Below, piece after piece: positions 35,701 to 48,300 of a stretch of DNA of 64,000 nucleotides. A program made the position numbers and the translations under genes. This DNA is from Polytrichum commune. Its lineage: Eukaryota > Streptophyta > Polytrichopsida > Polytrichales > Polytrichaceae. The stretch lies in assembly GCA_950295325.1 (NCBI GenBank), contig OX485807.1, positions 51,012,796 through 51,076,795 of the forward strand, written 5' to 3'. The notes below the pieces were generated by a model, which had not been told where the DNA came from, searched no databases, and was given only the letters and a program-made list of their open reading frames with translations. Numbering within the stretch: the stretch's first letter is position 1; the number at the start of each line of letters is the position of its first letter.

Positions 35701-38646
35701 CACTCCACAGCATGAGGGGAGAAGACGTTTAGATTATCTCTTGACTGGTTTATTAAGGACCAGAAAATTGTCTTTTATATTCTACTTTCTGATGGTTTTG
35801 AAGGATATTAGTTGTACCACAGCTAGCATAAGTGCAGTTGATGGGAGGACTGCTGTGCCTCCAGGTACATAGAGGCCAACAGCACCGATAGCCCTCGCTA
35901 CCCTCCTGCAGGTCACGCCCTTTTGAGACAGTAAAAAACCCACAAAATGAGCACCAGCTTTCCAGATATCGCTGTAGTAGACCTCCAGAAGGAGGCATAG
36001 TACTTTTTAGAATTCTAGCTCATCTAGTCCACTATGTACAGGCTGAATTATCACATGACACAAAGATCACAGGGAAAAAGATTGCAATATGTATTCATCT
36101 GTGTAGATAGACACAAAGCTATGTGAAATTGCATCAAGACAAAAAAATAGAAAGCTACAGAATCGCCCGTACTGGCATAGTCTCGACTTGCAGCTGTTGA
36201 GTCTTCTTCTGCGCAGCATGGAAGCGGTATATATTGTCGTAGGCTACATCAAATGCTGCCTTTACTTCAGGATCAAGCTGTGCCAAAAACAGCCCTCAAT
36301 CAGAAACATAGCTCATAATCCAAGCCCCAACAAAGAGGTCATTGGCCTGTTGTCATATGTGCATGGATTAAGTGAACCAAGTAACCATATGCTCAGAACA
36401 CATCTGAGAAATGATGAACAGCCTGTGTTTAGAAAGATTTCCTTGCTTTCCGAATGGAGCATAGTGATTTACCATGTGGTCTGAATACAAAAGACAAGCT
36501 CAACATTCTCCTTTGAGAATTGCATTTTTGAGAGAGGTTCTTGACGCTTTGCAATCAAAGACCAGGACCCACTAAAAAAACATTCTTGCACGTTGATGAA
36601 GGACACCACCAATGTACTAGGACAAGGAATTTGGCAGTACCTCAGGATCAGGCAGATCTGACACTTTTTGAACAATCGTATCAAGGCTAACTCCATCAAA
36701 CCGGCTTGTGTATCTGCAAGTAAAGTCTCATCAACATCAAGATAGCCCAAGATGTATTACAGCCTGTCTCAATATAAACTACAATATCACATTCTGTCAT
36801 CCTAAAGAGGGTACCAAACCTATTGCTACAAATACCCAAAGCATGCACTTATACTAAATGAGTGGAAGCATAGATATTACTATATTCCAAAACTCACTCT
36901 TTTACAGCCAGATCTCCACGCCTTCGAACTTCCTCCACAATTGGTGCAACCTGGAGCCCCACAAATCCAGAATAAAAGCTTCAGCTGGTATGGAATTAAT
37001 AAAATTTACAATTAGAGGCTGGTCCCTTCTGCTAGAACCTGCCCTATGATTAAGATGATCATAATCCAACTACTTTCTTGAGGCCCAAAAGATACATGAA
37101 ATTGGTTTCTAGAGGATCTATATAGCTTATGACATGAGGTTTAAGAAAGGGGAAGCTGATTGAAGTACGGATAGTGGTACACTTGAAACAAGTGACTGTA
37201 CACAAATTTTCAAAGCAGGATATCTCTTATCTCCTGCAATGAAATCATGAGATTAACAATGAGAACAACCTCGCAGTCAGACTTTGTGTTCATAAGGAAA
37301 TTGACGCTTTTAAAACTCTTCAAGAATTTCAAAACAATCAAATGCCCTAGTTCAAAAGCACTTGAGTTCAACCAAGCAATTTCTGAACAAACTGGAGAGT
37401 GTGACTACCGTCTCGAATATGGAAGAGAAGTCAATGCGAGGGCGAGCTCGAAGCTCTTGAACTTGGTCAGCATTGAGCTCAGATAACCTATGTACTTTAA
37501 TTCCTACTGAATTGGCCACCTCTTCCGTAGCTGCTGCCACATGCATTTCATGGATCCGTGAGAAATGACTTGCAAGAAACATAGAAATGAAAGTCCACGA
37601 CAACTCACGGGCAGTTTCTATGAAGGAGCTCAGCCTACACAGCATTCCTACCAACAAGATAGCCATGGATCTAAAGCCTGCTCTTTGCACTTCAGAAACC
37701 TCTACTAAGCGGCTTCCAGGATTTTGCTATACTGCAACAACTACATGTTCATACTTCTGAGAACTAAATCCTCAATTATGCACACAAAAGCCCTGGAAGC
37801 GTTCTCAATTCCCACCAGGAGAAAACACTCCCAGAGTCGATGACAGGAGGCAAAACTAACCTGCAACCTGCGCCATTGCTGAACCAGACGCTCTAACTCT
37901 CTCTCTTCCTGCACACATAGAACACTCTGTAAGAAACTTGAAACTAGAGAAAAGGATAATCCGAACAAGACCAAGTGGCTCCAGCATCATCATCGATTCT
38001 GCTCCAGATTATATTCATGCATTAGTCAGCAAAACTTCAAATTTCCACAAAATTCCAAAACAACATACGACATCCCATCATTTTACAAAATCCAAAGCAT
38101 CTGTTCCTGTCATGAGGAGGGAAAAATTCAACCTTCTTCACTCGCCAACTGAAACTCCCAGTCATCTACATCAACTGCTCAGCTACTTGCACAAATGCTA
38201 TTAGCCCGAGTACGTTGCAATTTCGCTAAATGAACATCAAATTCACAACAGTACTTTCATGTGAATTCCAGGGCAGTAGGATGATCTAAGACCGTAATTC
38301 AGACCAAAACCTAGCTTCCACCGCAGAGTTCCACACCACCCGGAAACCAATCACAAGAGATTGCCCTGCCTAGATGATGCACGCCTCAGGTTCCGAAATG
38401 CACAACCACTTGCCCATGCTTTAGAAGATGGAGTTTAAAATGCGTGGAAAGAGGACACTCACCGACCGCAGCTACACTCCTACCGCTGGCTGCTAAACCT
38501 CGCGAACTCCAGAAGCCGGAGCTCTTAAACCCTAGTGAAGCGGGAGCTGGATCCCATTGAGCTGCGGAGCTCCGAGTGGAATGGGAGGCCGGAGCAGCGA
38601 GAGGCGTGGAGAGGAAGGCTGCTGCCGTGGCCGCTCTGGTCACCAT
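32799..38646 (-). CDS. HISN8: Histidinol dehydrogenase, plastid (one-base frame defect in exon 4)
   Basis: Fifteen exons: 38646-38463, 37908-37861, 37530-37409, 36951-36898, 36713-36641, 36277-36173, 35919-35818, 35488-35417, 35257-35195, 34868-34827, 34564-34505, 34287-34177, 33899-33729, 33570-33480, 33070-32799. The enzyme oxidises histidinol to histidine in two NAD-dependent steps, the last reactions of histidine synthesis. Family marks are [36 protein letters not shown], the zinc-site Gln and His in [17 protein letters not shown], Asp in [15 protein letters not shown] and His in GLDAHKRA. The Ala/Ser-rich front suits a plastid transit peptide. The exons sum to 1,570 bases, one too many: five T at 36900-36904 give LAVKR where LAVKEYTSRF is expected. 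Intron 9 has a GC donor. Confidence 0.93.
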
Positions 38647-38744
38647 AGCCGATGTGTGAGCTGCAATTCGCGCTGCGATAGGGCGTCTCCGAAGTTCGGA
38701 AAACAACGAATTCCCACGAAGAATCTCAACTTCTTCGCAGAGTG

Positions 38745-38790
38745 TAGAGAGAGAGAGGAGAGAGAAGAGAGAAGAGAGAAAAGAGATTAG
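38745..38790. repeat. GA-rich tract in the HISN8 leader
   Basis: A run of GAGAGA/GAAGAGA units lies about 100-145 bp upstream of the HISN8 start codon. On the transcribed strand it is a CT-rich leader tract, a common feature of plant 5' leaders. Confidence 0.7.
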
Positions 38791-40139
38791 TAGATGTGAA
38801 GGAGATATGATACTTTTCAACATCTTCGGAGGAGACCATGATAGAATAAGGTAGGTGGGTCTTAAGTGGATCATTTTCTTAATCGGACCCTATACTTATC
38901 GGTATATGGGTTCAATGAGGATCAAAGAGCAAACATCATAAAGACACGTGCTTAAAAGAGATTGCACTATGTCTTTAAGTATTAATAACTATTCTACACT
39001 CAACAATGAACAAATTCAGAGGATTCATACATCTCGTTAAGAACTCAACAAACATGCACCTTTGATATTCATAACTAAATCGGGGGAAGTCTGATTTTCA
39101 ATTTCATTTACAATATGTTTCATCGTAGATTTGCTAATGCAACACACCTTTTGTTGTGTAAATCGAATTGGTATAAGTTGGAGAACATGAAAAATGAACT
39201 CAATAACACTCACATACCTTAGAAGCTTTTGGGGTGTTGAAGCATCTCCACACACTAGCCTTCAAAGAGGCCTCTACATCATTTGCTATTTGTCTTGCTC
39301 ACACTAATTGTAAATTGCCCGTGGCACCAACACTAAACGTGTATCTAACATTAGTTATCATTCCTTACTTTATAGATTTACAATGTTGCAATTACTATCA
39401 CTCATTAATTGATTCTTCATCCAAATATTAATCATCCATGACAGGTTTTCATCAAAAGATTGTTAGGATGCATCATATATCACACTTGGTTTCAACAATT
39501 GGCATTTGGATGAACCCTAAGTAAGTTGGGATGAAATTACTTGTAAACTTGTTCATAAGAAGTGTTACTTATTGAATCATGAGAGAAGAGCCCCTAACAG
39601 TTAAAGCTCTTCAAGCAAAACTCACCAAACACGCCGCAAATTTTCACAAAAAGTTTACCACACTAACATAAAATACCCTATGACTCTAAATACAATTGGT
39701 GAAATGTCAAAATGTAGTTTTCACACACAATTCAAGCGAGTCTCAAATCAATTTTAAAATATCACTTGGCAAATTTTGAAAATAGAATAATTTCATTGAC
39801 ATTCAATTTTAAGACGGGCATTGGTCTTAGAGAAACACTCACCTAAGCTAGGCTTATACTTTGTCAGCATGAGCATTGTGCCATGAATTGCTCGATGAAA
39901 TTGCCATGGAACTCTGGTTTTGCAGATTGTCTATTGTAAGGGAGAGAGCGGGAAAGCAACAACGCATCAATTCGAATGAGGATAAGTTATCGATGCTTCC
40001 ATTTTTTGAATTTTTTGAATCTCATCGTCTTTTTTGTAATCATGTCAACTTTTGTTCGTAGTACATCGACCAAGCTTTCGAGGACTTTGGTGCCACAATG
40101 AATCGATTCATTGAAGATAGTGTAACATGATCATGAGTC
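38791..40139. other. Gene-free region with a dispersed repeat
   Basis: AT-rich. About 38918-38980 (AGAGCAAACATCATAAA…AAAGAGATTG) recurs with substitutions at 43455-43512 in the same orientation, so it is a dispersed repeat. No gene is recognised. Confidence 0.6.
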
Positions 40140-41660
40140 TAGATCTATGATTAGAGCGGAATTATGGTCATTCACCACACTCTCACAATAATAAATAAAG
40201 ACTTTCCAAATGAACCCGCACATATCTTCACAGACTACCTTAATGGTTTATATGTGATAAAAAACCAAATAAAACACCCCACACTACCCAACAACCATCC
40301 TGGTAAAACCATCTTAGAAGAAATAGTTAACTTCCTTATACAAAGAACTCAACCCACAACATTATACAAAGTAAGAGCACATGCAAACATCAAAGGAAAC
40401 GAGGAAGTCGACACACTTTCTAAAGAAGGTACGTCAAAATAACACTATAATGCCTCACAACCACATGAATGTGCCCACTCAACACCGTACTACTACCAAA
40501 GAGACAAATGGCCATCAATGGGAACAACTCCCAACAAAGGACCTGTTAGATTCCTAAAAAAACATATCATGAAATACGATAAGAATATAAATCTAGAACT
40601 AATCCCTATACTATATCCCAACATAGATAAATGGATAGCCGACGAGAAAATAGATAATGAGCTATCAACTAAATTTTAAACAAACAAAAACATAACCAGC
40701 TCTCAAAAAAACGTGCCTTCTAAAATTGAGACACGGTCAATACATGGGGAATGCTTGGAAACAATTGTTATTTGGTAGGGAAGCCTTTTCCATCAATCAC
40801 ATGCCCTATATGTAACTCCCCAAACCTTGATACATGGCTACATGTACTTCTAAAGTGCAAACAACACCACATACATGCCTTCCGAACCGGAAGACACAAT
40901 AAAGTAGTATGGGAATTAAGAAAACTTATAGTGGCATCAAAAAAAAATAAAGATGTTATGTCCTCATGAATGCAAACACATTCAATAATGACCCCCAAAA
41001 AATATTGTCCCTCCATGGCTATTACATTGCACATGTGGCCAACAAAGATGCCATTGCAATGCCATATTCAAACTAGACCTTCTATGTGTGAAAGGACTAC
41101 CATAATAGTCTCCACCACTAACGGAACCTAATGATAACCTAACAATACAATTCATTGAATTTACATATTGTAATGATAGAATACCAGATGAAACTATTAT
41201 CCAAAAATAAAAAATATATAAACCACTAATAGACATTGTTATCAACAGAGACTAGAAGGTAGATCCACTAGTAGTCATCACAACCTGTGCTAGGGCAGCC
41301 ACACACATTCATTCTATGGAAAGTATTGAAACAACGTTCAAAATACCTAAGCTAAACATCAAATACACATTTGAGGCAATCAACAACATCGCCATACAAC
41401 ATGCTATGTCCATAATTCTACACAAAAGGAGGATAGAAAACAATGAACCACAACCAATAAACACACAACTACTATAGCGACCCCAAATATCCACCAACCA
41501 ATAAATAATTAGGATTACAAAAGAATAATTGCCAATATTGGCTAAGAAACTGTCACAACTTACGGTAGGGCAAGTGGCTATAAGATACAACTTTCTAGCC
41601 AAGTCACTCACATCATAATACAGTGCCCATACAAAGCCGTCAGGGATCAAACTTGTATCA
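40140..41660 (+). pseudogene. LINE-type retrotransposon, 3' coding remnant (RNase H and Cys/His tail)
   Basis: Frame 40164-40442 encodes an RNase H-like domain: HIFTDYLNGLYVIKNQIKH and, near its end, YKVRAHANIKGNEEVDTLSK, the H-x-GNE-x-AD block typical of LINE RNase H. Further frames give WPSMGTTPNKG-like and LRHGQYMGNAWKQL-like stretches, then CPICNSPNLDTWLHVLLKC (40805-40860), a Cys/His motif found after the RT in such elements. Stops and frameshifts abound downstream to about 41660. The reverse transcriptase itself is not present, which suits 5' truncation. It would have copied RNA at a nicked target; this copy cannot. Confidence 0.75.
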
Positions 41661-41899
41661 TTAAACATGTGATGAACCACTGAGAAGTCTTAAGACTCGG
41701 CGGCCACCTCACGAAGAAAAGTGATCATGTACGCCTACAACACCACAACCACACTAACCCCACTACTACAAAGATCACCCAGTCACTCAGTTCCCATAGT
41801 TACTATAGTGCCCACCCCGAGAGGGGTTAGTAATCATGCACCACTGATATTATGTCCAGTGAACATAATACCAAGGGTGGGTCGAACATGCATTTCAAT

Positions 41900-42478
41900 C
41901 CTCGGGGGGGGGGGGTTACTAGCAAAAATCGTAGAAACAACGTGCGATAAAAAATAAGGCCTAATATATTCATTGTAGATAAATTTTGCAAAAAATGTAC
42001 ATATAATGTAGGGGGTTTTAAATAATCAAACATGCTTAAATGTAGAATAGCATCACATATAATGGCCTCTTTTATCTAGTCGGTACATGTAAGATAATGT
42101 TGAAACAATTACTAGGGGTAACGGGTCTAGGGTAGGTATTGTACTAGTGGATGAAAGTAAGTATTTTTGTTTGAGAAAGTTTGGATGAATGACTTCGTAG
42201 GTTGGCTAGTTTGAACGTTATTGAACCAACGTATCCAATGTGAAGTTAATGTTCTCTACCTATGTGCCGGGAGGGATAATTTTAGCGCGTTATTTGAATT
42301 ACAATCTTCTTTCCAATTTTCTTTGGAAATATAAGTAAAATAGGGTATTTAAAAATGATTCCCCCAAAAGAATTATAATTATTGATACGGTGTATTAAAA
42401 TACAAGAATCGACCTTTATTTTGAAAAATACCATACCTTATAATATTTTCTGCAAGATAAATAGCCCCCCCCCCCGAT
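41900..42478. mobile_element. MITE with CTCGGGGGGG ends (family member 2)
   Basis: It starts CCTCGGGGGGGGG at 41900, followed by TAGCAAAAATCG and ACGTGCGA, which match the end of the element at 4976-5312. Near 42340-42400 TAGGGTATTTAAAAATG…CCCCC…AATTATAATT matches the inverted interior of the first copy. It ends near CCCCCCGA at about 42478. It is longer than copy 1 and its exact right end is uncertain. Confidence 0.55.
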
Positions 42479-44199
42479 AAATACGTCTTGAGTGCACGTG
42501 TATGCATCAATATAAGAGTGAGTGACCCCCCCCCACCCCCAAGTTTCAATAACATTGATCCCACTAAGGTCAACATTTCTTCTTCTCTCTCTAGATCTAC
42601 GAACGGGAAGATCCTACTATTGGTTATAGATTGGCCAAACGAGTTTTAGAAATCACCGGTTCAATTCAAGACTTTAGGTCAATTGTTGATCATTTTAGAA
42701 TAATATATGGAGTATATTTAAAATCGCTAAAGAAAGCCCAAATTAAATCAACATGTAATTGGTTGGACTTGGAAACATTGGGATCTTGATCGATTTTGTC
42801 CAAAATCTCCCCTTTCGCTAGTCTAGGTACAAAGTTTTAACTTCATATGATGGACCAATAAATGGTTGGAGAAATCATGAATGTAGAAATGCTTATAAAT
42901 GTAATACATGAAAATGTGATTTGTGATACTTATTCAAAAACAAAATTTAGTGATAAGTATGTGCAAAGGTTCAAGGTTGCAAGGGGAGGGGATAGGGACG
43001 GTGAAGGTCCATGCAAGATTGAAGAAGACTCACTTTGGAGGTAGACTCGTTATCCTCACTTTAGCTAAGGCTTTGCAACTCACAATTCTTCAAACACAAC
43101 TTCCCATTGCTTGAAAAAACATCTATTGCACTCCACTTTCTCAAACCTATTTCAAATCATTTAAGATTATATATACACTACCACCTTTACATGTCCAAAC
43201 CATAAGAATCATCTCCCCATCACTTCTTAATGCTTCAAAGTAATTATCCTTGAGCCTACTCTCAACCCTATCATAAACCCCATGTCTCCTTTCAATATCC
43301 ACAATGTTTTTGTTTGAAACAATAATACGTGCAATAGCGTGTGCATGCACGCACATATGAAGAATTGAGGTTAAAAAAAACAATATGAGGCTCTAGAATG
43401 ATTAAATGCTCATCTTAAATGGACACTTAGATTTGAGTGGTGTGTAGTTAGGCATGGATCTAAGAGCAAACACCATAAAAACTCGTGTTAAAGAGATTGG
43501 ACTACATGCTCGAATATTGCAAACCATCATAGGTTCAATATCACCATAACTAAGGGGTTCTAAATGATTAGTTAATGAAAAAGATAAATTTCACTTTGAT
43601 AATGAATATAATTTACATACGAGCTTCTAAAATATGATAAAATGACTAGGATCACATTGGAATCCAAGTTCAAGAAACTAGGGATCCAAAACACTCCTTA
43701 ATGAACCCTACTTTTGGACTCAAGATTGTAGCTTAACTTGAAGTTTGATTTTTCAAATCAGATGGAGTATTTTCTTGAGTCTAGACCCCTAGAAAATTAG
43801 TTAGAAAGTGATGCCATATTTCAAACTTTGAAAACATTGGACCATACCGTAGGAAAAACTCCTTGGGTCTAAAGTTTTGTTTTCGATCGATAGAATTGCT
43901 CAATTTTGGAGTTTCTTTGCTCTTGGACTCTAATCTAAATCTACCCCTTACTTTACATAAGTATGTAGTTTTGGAAAAACAAGAGAAGGCCGGCACAGCT
44001 AGATCCCGCCAGGGTTCGAATCTCCACACAAACCCAAACTCTCCCTCCCTCCATTCCCTCTTCCGGAGGTCTCACTCTTTGAAGCTTTTTTATGGGTTTA
44101 GGATCGATCGCTAGGGTTTTACGGATTGCATTCACTCTTTCCGGTTCCACATCCCTCCATTCTTACTCAAATCAGCCTGGCTGCACTATGTTCTTCTTC
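42479..44199. other. Gene-free region
   Basis: It contains a second C run (42527-42540), the second copy of the 38918 repeat (43455-43512), and near 44000 a GGTTCGAATCTCC box like the internal B box of tRNA genes, but no matching A box or clover-leaf. A CTAGGGTTTT word near 44113 precedes the tandem array. No gene is recognised. Confidence 0.5.
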
Positions 44200-45260
44200 C
44201 CACTCGAAAGAGCTTTCTGGATCACTCTGCTCTCTTCCTGTGGTTTCGTTAGGGTTTAGTCTTAAGTTATTCATTGCTTAGCAAATAGCATTGCATCATC
44301 ACCTTGGTGTTTCACAAAATCTCAATCGAGGACTTGCCTGGATTGCTCTCTAGTCTGGCGTTTTTGTTTCTGCGTTCGTGTAAGTGCACTAACCTCTTTA
44401 CAAATCGCACTTAAAATGAGCTTTCTGGATCACTCTGCTCTTCTTTTAGTGTAATTTTTGTTAGGTTTAAGTCTTAAGATACCCGCCATTTAGCAGACAC
44501 CATCGCATCACCTTCGTGTTACAGAAAATTGCATTCAAGGAGCTGCTTGGATTGCTCTCTGCTCTGTTTTTTGTGCAATTTTGTTGCGGACAGGCACAAT
44601 AGTGCACCACCTTCTTCACAAATTGCACTCAAAATAGTTCTCTGGATTACTCCGCTCTTCTTTTCCTGTTACTTTATTTTTAGGGTCAAGTCTTTAAGAT
44701 ATTCACCACTTAGCATATATCATTGCTTCACCCTCAGTGTTTCAGAGAATCCTGCTCGAGGAGCTGCCTGGATTGCTCTCTGGTCTGTTTTTTGTGCAAT
44801 TTTGTGACGGGCATGCACAACATTGGACCACCTTCTTCACAAATTGCCCTCGAAAGAGTTTTCTGGATTGCTCTGCTCTTCGTTTCCTGTAACTTTGTTA
44901 AGATTTAGTCCTCAAGATACTCGCCACGTAGCGGAAAGCATTGCATCACCTTTGTGTTTCTGAAAACCGCACTTGAGGAGTTGCTTGGATTACTCTCTGG
45001 TTTGGTTTTTGTGCAATTTTGTTACGGGCAGGCGCAACATTGGACCACCTTCTTCACAAATTGCACTCAAAAGAGTTTTGCACTTTGTTACATGTAATTT
45101 TTTTTGTTAGGGTTTAGTCTTTAAAATATTGTCCGTTTAGGATTCATCATTGCATCACCTTGGTGTTTCAGAAAATTGCACTTGAGGAGCTGCCTGGATT
45201 GTACTTCGGTCTGGCATTCGTATTTCAGCTTTTGTGCAATTTTGGAACCGGCAGGGCAAT
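44200..45260. repeat. Five-unit tandem array (~207-220 bp units) upstream of NUP93
   Basis: The phrase GAGCTTTCTGGATCACTCTG or its variants recurs at about 44210, 44418, 44636, 44856 and 45072. Each unit also carries a TTAGGGTTTAGTCTTAAG-like word, 'gcatcacctt.gtgtttcagaaaa', GAGGAGCTGCCTGGATTG, 'tttttgtgcaattttgt' and CACCTTCTTCACAAATTGC. The last unit runs to within 50-100 bp of the NUP93 start codon, so the array makes up the promoter and probably the leader. Repeating Cys/Trp-rich ORFs in it follow from the repeat and are not genes. Confidence 0.9.
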
Positions 45261-45305
45261 TGGTGTGGCTTCTGAGGCACGGGGGCGTGCTTCAGAGTGG
45301 TCACC

Positions 45306-48300
45306 ATGGCGGGAAGGGACACAGACATGAGGAGCTGGGCAGACCTGCTGCACAATTCGTCACAGCTCCTGCATTCGTACACTCCTTCGGCTCCACTCCC
45401 TCCCATTCAGGTACTTACCTCTCCACGAACTATGAGTGCTGATTGTTTTTTTGAGGTGCAGATGCTGCAGAACATTCTTTAAAGTGTCCTGGGGTTTGTA
45501 TATGTGTTGGATTGTGTGTGTGCTCTCACATGATTCAGTGATGGTTTCCACTCTTTGTTTCCTGTGCACACTGAGCTATTTCAATCATGTTTCTCTCTGC
45601 CATAGCAGTCGCATGAGTGTCTGAGTGATATGCAGGGCGTGATTTTTTAAGGTAAAAATATATGCTTGATTGTTGGATGTATTGTATGGACTTGAAGATT
45701 GAGCGCTCAGTTGACAGGGTGCAAGTTCCTTTGAAGGTCATAAGCAAAAAGAGTCCAGACTGGAGGACCTGAATCCGGATTATGCTTACAGGAATTTTTG
45801 TTGGACAATTGTAGAGAAGTCTGGAACAGCTAGAGACGTTGTCTCGGCAGCTGAAAGCTCGCACGTCCCGTTATGAAGCTCCAGGCGAGGCCATTGCTGC
45901 AACTCGGTATGTGTACTTATAAATTTCACAGGGTTTTCACTAGGGCTCGGCACCATTGCATATGATCAACATTGTGTTTTCATTTTCTTGAACTGTCACC
46001 CAAAGGGGTATTTTTTAGAGTGCAATGGAGTAGAATGAATGGTAAAACCTAGTGATGTTACAGGTTGTTTGGGATTAGAATCTAAAAAATGCATGGGCAG
46101 TGGAACCTGCATTAGTTTGTTTGTCTGGCGCTGAAATGTGTTGAAGTGCAAAAGCCCTCATGCCAGCAACTCTCCATTCTGTGAGTGTCATTGACAACTT
46201 CTTGCAGTCCCTTCTGATAATTCAAGGAAAGGATCCTGTAAACATGAGATTGCCCACTGGTTCTGTATTTGGTCTCAACTATAAGTTAAGTGTGGAAGAT
46301 GCCTTTCAGAGCAGCTCTACCTCTGTAATGCTAGTTTCATCTTCAATGAAGATATCTGAAGAAAATATCAGTGAGCAACCTTATCACTCCCCACTTTGAG
46401 GAAGGTTCTTATTGGTTGTAGGCATCAAATGTGGAGTATCCCTAAGCACTTGAGTGTGCCTATTTGCAGGTTACTAGCCCGAGAAGGTATAAGTGCGGAC
46501 CAGTTGACTCGCGATCTGAAATCTTTTGAGCTTAAGGTGCAGTCTCTTTCATTAAAGCAGATGTATGCTCGTACTATTTATGGATAAATTGGTCAGTCTA
46601 TCATGAATTAGTTATATATTCTAGTCTTTAACACAGTGGCAAACTTGGCAAGGAATGTTTTAGAGGTTTTATCTCTATAATCTACCAATATCAAAGCATG
46701 CAATGAAGACACAAGGAACTTGTAGGTTGAGCACGTTTCCAGATACGATTGTTGATCAACATCTCTGTGATCTTTTTCCAGAAGAAACTTGCTGTTCTTC
46801 TGTTCTGTGTTTAAATTGTTATAATCCGCATTTGACTTGAACTGAGCCTATGTTTCTGCAGACATCATTTGAGGATGTGTTTCCAGTGGAAGCAACAAGT
46901 GTGGAAGAGTATTTGCAGCAAGTAAGTATTACTCAAGTTTTATTTCTTGTTCCCAGTCTACAATCTGTTTGGTTACTTCAACAGCATGCATGAATCACAA
47001 ATGCTGCAGAAGTAGCAAAATATTAGTGAATGTACTCTAGAGAGTTGACAAACTGACAAAAGTAATGTAGGATTTACTGTTGCATCCTGGTGTGTGGAGC
47101 AGTCTTTTCAATGAGGTAGAGCATTTAAGATTCTGGTAAAAGGTTCATATTTGAAGAGTTTCTTGACAAAGAAAGTGTGGCCTAGGGTCCATCATGAGCC
47201 TACCCCTTTGTGTTTGCTTGGACTCCTTCCTTCTCTGATTTTGTGTGTAAATTGGCACCTTCACATTAGTTTGAAGTTTGACTCTTACATTCTTGCCTTG
47301 AAGTTGATACTGCATCAAATCATGTTCTAATATTTGAATAGGATAGGTTCATGAAATGGCCATGGTGACAGCTGTTCAAGAAGCACAACGTGACAACCTT
47401 CGCAGTTTTGATACTTATATGATGAAAGTGGTAGAGGTAAGTGAGCATCCATCCTTTCTTTTCTTCACAGAGTGGTAGGTGCTTTCTTTCTGGGGATCTA
47501 TTTGTCGTTATTCCTATAAGTGTTAGCTCCAGTAGACAATGTGCTTTTTGGAATATCAGAAGTAGGAATTTAAATCTTGAATCTAATTCTGGAGCATGAC
47601 TTACAGGATGACTGGAACAAAGAAAAACGTGAGTTTTTGAACAACTTGAGTCGATTGCCACATGCCCCAAGTAGTGTAGGAGGGCCTACATCATCTACCA
47701 ATGCGATTCAACCTTATCAAGGATCCACAGCGATTACTACCAGGCCACAGGATATTACTCGAGGATCTGAATCTATGCCTGCCACGCAGCAAGATATGGT
47801 TGCAAGGAAAGCTGCAGCATATGCCAATGTTGTTATGAGATTGAATGAATCGAGAGAGCGGAGTCTCCCTTTCAAAGTAAGATCAATTGAACTAAACTAT
47901 CATGAAAGAGTTAGCATCTGTTACCTGTGTGCTCTTCTGTGAGCAATGCAGTTGATTTGTGTGTTACATAGGAAGGGTTAATCGGAGGTTCTAGACATTG
48001 GGATATTCTCAGAGATGCTAGTTAAACTTTGTATTATTCTGTGTTTGTCCATTTCACGAACTAATTAAGTATTGCTTTTATGTTGTAGGTTGCAACAGCT
48101 ATGAGATCAGCTTATGAAAGTGTTGCATGGGAAGCTATGACATCCAAGTCCGTGAGCTTAGCGAAGATCTGGCTTCTGCTCCAGGTACTTCCCCCCTGAC
48201 ACATCTGGTGTGGGAGTCATTGAATCTGCTGCTATTACAAACCTGTACCATATTGATTTTCTCACTAAAAGTGAAGAGTAAACTGCTGTGTGAATCACAT

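Noticed and set aside
43980-44010. Possible tRNA gene or tRNA-derived SINE (GGTTCGAATCTCC box)
   Set aside because: A B-box-like word is present, but no A box at the right distance and no clover-leaf can be folded. Similar words near 25780 and 32015 fail in the same way.
44529-44908. Overlapping Cys/Trp-rich ORFs upstream of NUP93
   Set aside because: They repeat with the tandem unit and have no start context or family; they are shadows of the array.
44200-45260. CRISPR-like array
   Set aside because: Units are ~215 bp and repetitive throughout, with no short repeat and unique spacer pattern, in a plant nuclear gene region.
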